From assembly GCA_022385805.1 (NCBI GenBank), contig MU277686.1, positions 107,286-171,285 of the forward strand: DNA of 64,000 bases. The letters are read 5' to 3'. Below the pieces are notes generated by a model. It saw nothing but the letters and a program-made list of their open reading frames with translations, was not told the DNA's origin and ran no database searches. This DNA comes from Pilatotrama ljubarskyi. Its lineage: Eukaryota; Basidiomycota; Agaricomycetes; Polyporales; Polyporaceae. The position numbers and the translations under genes are program-made. Each line of letters opens with the position of its first letter. The first letter of the stretch is position 1. Shown piece by piece: positions 56,230-64,000 of this stretch.

Positions 56230-57688
56230 ATGGCTCACGTACCACGCACGACCGCGCTGACGCGCTCTTTGACGCGCTCACTAGCGACGCTCAACAACGC
56301 GCCGCCGCCCGGAAAGAGGTGAGGACGGAGGTGGTTCTGGATAGCAGTGTAGCGCCTTTCTGACGCCCTTTGCAGTCCAACAGGTACGCGGGAAAGTGGC
56401 GTCGTGTTGCAGGGAGCTTACGTGTGGGGAGCGTAGCCATTGTGATGCTGAACATGGGCGGACCGTCGACGGTACGTAGCGTCTGTGTCCGCTGCAAAAC
56501 GGAGCCCCGGGATTGAACTGCGCCGCAACACCATGCTTTGCATAGGTTCCCGAGACGCACGACTTCCTCAAGAACCTCTTCCTAGACGGCGACCTCATTC
56601 CTTTGCCGTTCCAATCCATCCTCGCACCCATAATCGCGAAACGCCGCACTCCACAAATTGAGAAGCAGTACGAGGATATCGGTGGTGGCTCTCCCATCCT
56701 GCACTACACGAAGCTGCAAGGCGAACGCATGGCGGCGATTCTCGACGAACTGCACCCTGCTACAGCGCCCCATAAGAGCTATGTCGCGTTCCGCTACGCG
56801 CGCCCACTGACGGACGAGACGGCCCGGCAAATGAAGGCAGACGGCGTCAAGCGTGCCGTTGCGTTCACTCAGTACCCTCAATACAGTTGCAGTACGACTG
56901 GGAGCAGTTTGAACGAGCTGTACAGGAAAGGGAGGGCGGGAGAGGCAGGAGACAGCGTCGAATGGAGCGTCATTGATCGGTGGGGAACTCATCCCGGGTT
57001 TATCGAGGTACGTGCATAACAGACGATTTCGCTGCGCTGCCGGCTCATGCTGCGAGTAGGCCGTCGCCCAAAACATAGAACGTGCACTGGCGAAGTTTCC
57101 CGCGGAGAAGCGTTCAGAGACCGTTCTGCTGTTCTCTGCACATTCGTTGCCGATGTCGGTCGTGAACCGTGGCGACCCATATGTGCTTGAGGTCTCCGCG
57201 TCTGTCTCTGCCGTCATGGATCGGCTCGGCCACTCAAATCCCTACCGACTCGTCTGGCAGTCGCAAGTCGGTCCCTCCGCGTGGATGGGTCCTCAGACTA
57301 GCGATGCGATCAAGGGCCTCGCGCGCTTGGGTCGGAAGCAGGTTGTGCTCATACCGATCGCCTTCACGAGCGATCACATCGAGACACTGTACGAACTCGA
57401 TCTTGAGTACGTCAAGGAAGGACAGGAGGTAGGTGAATCTACTGCCAGCGTACCTTCCCACGTTGCTGACGCCAGTTGCAGCTTGGCATGGAGATCCACC
57501 GAGCAGAGTCCCTGAACGACTCTCCAGTGTTCATCCGCGCTCTCGCAGATATGGCCGCGGCGCATCTGAAGGACTACGCGAGCGGCAAGATCGGTCCGAC
57601 CAGCATACAGTTGGGCCTACGGTGTCCTGGCTGCACGAATGCTACGTGCGGAGCTCAGAAGGCATGGTTCGCAAGAGGAGGGAGATAG
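56230..57688 (+). CDS. hemH: Ferrochelatase, mitochondrial, [2Fe-2S] type
   Basis: Six exons (56230-56318, 56376-56383, 56413-56471, 56546-57007, 57060-57428, 57482-57688) encode 397 residues. It inserts Fe(II) into protoporphyrin IX, the last step of heme synthesis, at the matrix face of the inner mitochondrial membrane. The start [20 protein letters not shown] is a targeting peptide. Family motifs are [42 protein letters not shown] with the catalytic His, [14 protein letters not shown] and [17 protein letters not shown] with the conserved His/Glu. The C-terminus has CPGCTNATC, which with the Cys of QYSCST matches the four [2Fe-2S] ligands of animal ferrochelatase. Exon 2 is 8 bases long; without it the frame breaks. 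The yeast gene is HEM15. Confidence 0.96.
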
Positions 57689-61890
<4,202 letters not shown>

Positions 61891-62235
61891 GCGTCCGGCC
61901 GTGTGTTGGCGTGGGAGTAGATGAAGCTGCATGCGGGGTGTCTGAGACTTTTTGTTGATATTGTCTGTCCCTGTTCAGTATATGGTGGTGCATGTCGTCT
62001 TTATCCATGCGAAACACAATCATCGTGCTGTCGTACTGGCGCGCCGAGGAGACGGGCCTGAGTCAACTTGAACACCTGCCTTACTGGGAATTACGGCGGA
62101 TGCCGGCTTCGAGTCCATGCAGTGCTCAGAGTCATGAGTCCGGAGGTGCTCAAGGCTCCAGAATACGTGGACTTTCGACTCCTGTCCACAATATCAAGTA
62201 CTGAGGTCGGTTGAGTCGAAGATCAGCATCCCAAC
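61891..62235. other. Gap between peroxidase and queuosine-salvage gene
   Basis: About 345 bases holding the 3' end of the peroxidase gene and the promoter of the next. Nothing specific is recognised. Confidence 0.5.
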
Positions 62236-63807
62236 ATGTCTATCATGCCGCTTCCTCAACCGGGGGAGTACTTCAAGGCGATCAGGGAGTCTTCTCGGGC
62301 AGCTCGGACAAGAGCAAACATATCGGTGAGTACGTCTGCCATTCTTCAGTGCGTTTGTACGATCCGTTGTGATTACACCCGAGGTATCGAGAAGGTTTGA
62401 GAAGCGTAGAGAGCGCGCATGTGTACATCAGCAGTTTCGAATGTGTTGTCATCCTGCGCGAGCGAGCGTGTAGGCGCTCCGCTTGGCATATAGTATGTTG
62501 GATCCGATCCACTGCGAGCTAACGTCCTGGCCCAACAGATAAGCGAGGATTCGATAAAGCGGTTTCTCCTTTCTCCTGCCTTCACAAATACATTCGACCG
62601 TCTCCGACATGCGCATGGCATGACGATGCCGCTCAATTTCCCCTCGGTCATCGCCGAGCTCAATGTCCTATCCGTGCTCTCCATCCTCAATTTCGCCTCC
62701 GGATACCGCGTTCCCCTGCACCAAGCCACAGGAAGAGGCGCATTCGACAACATCCGCGCCTTCGTATTCGCTGCGTACATCTCGTCCTCAACCGGTGCAG
62801 GCGACTACTTCTCCGCTCGCGGTATGCAGGACATCACGGAAGCGACGGTCGCGGACCTCATGCGGGTGACCGATGTGATCCACATTGAGCGGCCGCACGG
62901 CAGTATCCCGGGTGTGACCGTCGGCAACCTCGGAGGGCCAGTCTGGGAAGTCGTGCAGCTCATCGCAAAGACCTTGCGGGAGACAGGGGAAGCCCTGGCC
63001 AAAGGCGGCTACCCCGACCTGGGTAGCTTCGTCTTAGAGGCGCTCAAGGAGGGCGAGAAAGCGAAGAAAGCCGGCGGCGACGAAGCAGAAGTTGCTCTGG
63101 AAAGAGTGAGACATCCCACACTTCAATTCATGTCGGTTGCTGATGATGACACGCTGCTAAAGCTTGTCCGTGGTATTCCTGCTTTCCAAGACATGGCTGT
63201 TGTCTACGGTGAACGTACGTCCGTCTCGCACAGGCTTCGAAGGAACTATCGCTCATCTGAACTGCATACAGCCGTATACTGCTTCAAGAAAGCACTCCTC
63301 ACACTCCACGCTGTCGCCCTGCGTTTCGGGGGCTCAGAATCATCTTCGGTCCCAGTGCCCAGGACCTCTCACCTGCCGATCTTCGCCGACAACGTCATTC
63401 CGTCCTTGCTCATCCACCTCGGCGTGATCGACCTATCAAACGCTGATCCAGCGCTAGGGCTTCCCCAGCTCTTCCCCGATGCACAGAAGCCCGAACGACT
63501 GCACGCACTCCTGACTGTCGCAGAGCCCGCAGATCCCGCCACGAAGAAGGGCAAAGAGGTCCCGAAGGAAGGTCCTCTGCTGACAGTCGAGCAGGCATAT
63601 GTTCTTCGTGCGGCGGCAATCGATGCGTGCGAGCTGATCGTCGAGATGGCGAAGGGATTGGAGACGGGCAGCTTGGAGGAGGAACTGTCCTGGCTGAGGA
63701 GCATCACACTCCCCGAGTTAGACGCATGGATTTGGGCCGTGGCGAAGGATAGGCCAGACTATCGAAAGCTGGAGCGATTCGCGTTGAGGAACACTGCATA
63801 TTTCTAG
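62236..63807 (+). CDS. Queuosine 5'-phosphate N-glycosylase (queuosine salvage, DUF2419)
   Basis: Four exons (62236-62325, 62539-63105, 63163-63214, 63272-63807) encode 414 residues. Segments typical of the fungal family are SEDSIKRFLLSPAFTNTFDR, LPVH-like YRVPLHQATGRGAFDNIRAF, ERPHGSIPGVTVGNLGGPVW, YPDLGSFVLEALKEGEKAKK, PIFADNVIPSLLIHLGVIDL, AIDACELIVEMAKGLE and the C-terminal AVAKDRPDYRKLERFALRNT. Family members release queuine from queuosine 5'-monophosphate so it can be put back into tRNA anticodons. The 57-base intron 63106-63162 has no stop in frame, so its retention would not truncate the protein; I splice it because LVRGIPAFQDMAV then follows GDEAEVALER as in relatives. No targeting signal is seen. 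Confidence 0.85.
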
Positions 63808-64000
63808 GCTATGAGCTGAGAAACGAGCATAGTTGCATGCCTGCCGCAGATGACTAGCCGGATCGCCCTGATACTTTGCCAGCCAGTACGGTACTACTGT
63901 ACTCATACTTACTCTGCGAGATTCACAGTCCCTAGACGCCGAACACACAGTCCCGCAGGGGCGCGTTCACAGTCCGGACGGTGCTGATGTAAGAGCGTGA

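Overview
The window looks like nuclear DNA of a filamentous basidiomycete, most likely a wood-decaying white-rot fungus of the Polyporales type. The genes are compact and split by many short GT-AG introns, mostly 50-70 bases. The most telling gene is a secreted class II heme peroxidase with a complete Mn(II)-binding triad. A GH79 glycosidase, a GH5 exo-glucanase, an expanded-type G-alpha and a C2H2 plus Zn2Cys6 transcription factor also fit. I rebuilt gene models by hand from splice signals, reading phase and family motifs, and in nearly every model the exon lengths add to a whole number of codons.

Layout. 0-6 kb: 3' part of a MyTH4-RhoGAP gene, then a G-alpha gene with unusual G1 and G3 motifs. 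6.5-6.7 kb: a U2 spliceosomal snRNA gene on the minus strand with its own TATA box. 7-10.3 kb: two tandem F-box-like paralogues, one broken by an in-frame stop. 10.5-20.5 kb: a beta-hydroxyacid dehydrogenase-like gene, a 22-exon OPT transporter, a mitochondrial-type ComA/HSA32-like gene, a small two-exon gene of unknown function and a Ure2-type glutathione transferase. 21-26.5 kb: GH79 glycosidase and a transcription factor. 27.5-37.3 kb: three membrane-anchored carbohydrate enzymes (O-fucosyltransferase-like, GH5 exo-beta-1,3-glucanase, GT61). 38.9-46.4 kb: a small hydrophobic Gly/Ala/Met-rich protein, then two tandem aquaporin-like genes separated by a TA-flanked inverted-repeat element that contains a 275-base assembly gap. 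48.6-52.2 kb: an 80-residue dsRNA-binding protein and a disordered basic protein. 56.2-63.8 kb: ferrochelatase with the [2Fe-2S] cysteines, manganese peroxidase and a queuosine-salvage glycosylase.

Mobile DNA. Two short elements (38,051-38,491 and 52,842-53,293) share 18-base termini and a G7-TCGA-C7 palindrome. Each carries its own nested hairpin inside a 46-base terminal repeat, and each repeats its own hairpin motif internally. Two further elements (43,430-44,132 and 54,280-55,712) begin CAGTG and are flanked by TA, as expected of Tc1/mariner-like elements.

Neighbouring genes mostly serve unrelated processes, as is normal in fungi. Two links are plausible: ferrochelatase supplies heme and lies about 2.5 kb upstream of the heme peroxidase, and the three wall or glycan enzymes lie next to each other. 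The long gaps between genes mostly hold nothing I can recognise; four of them contain minus-strand open frames that may be unassigned exons.
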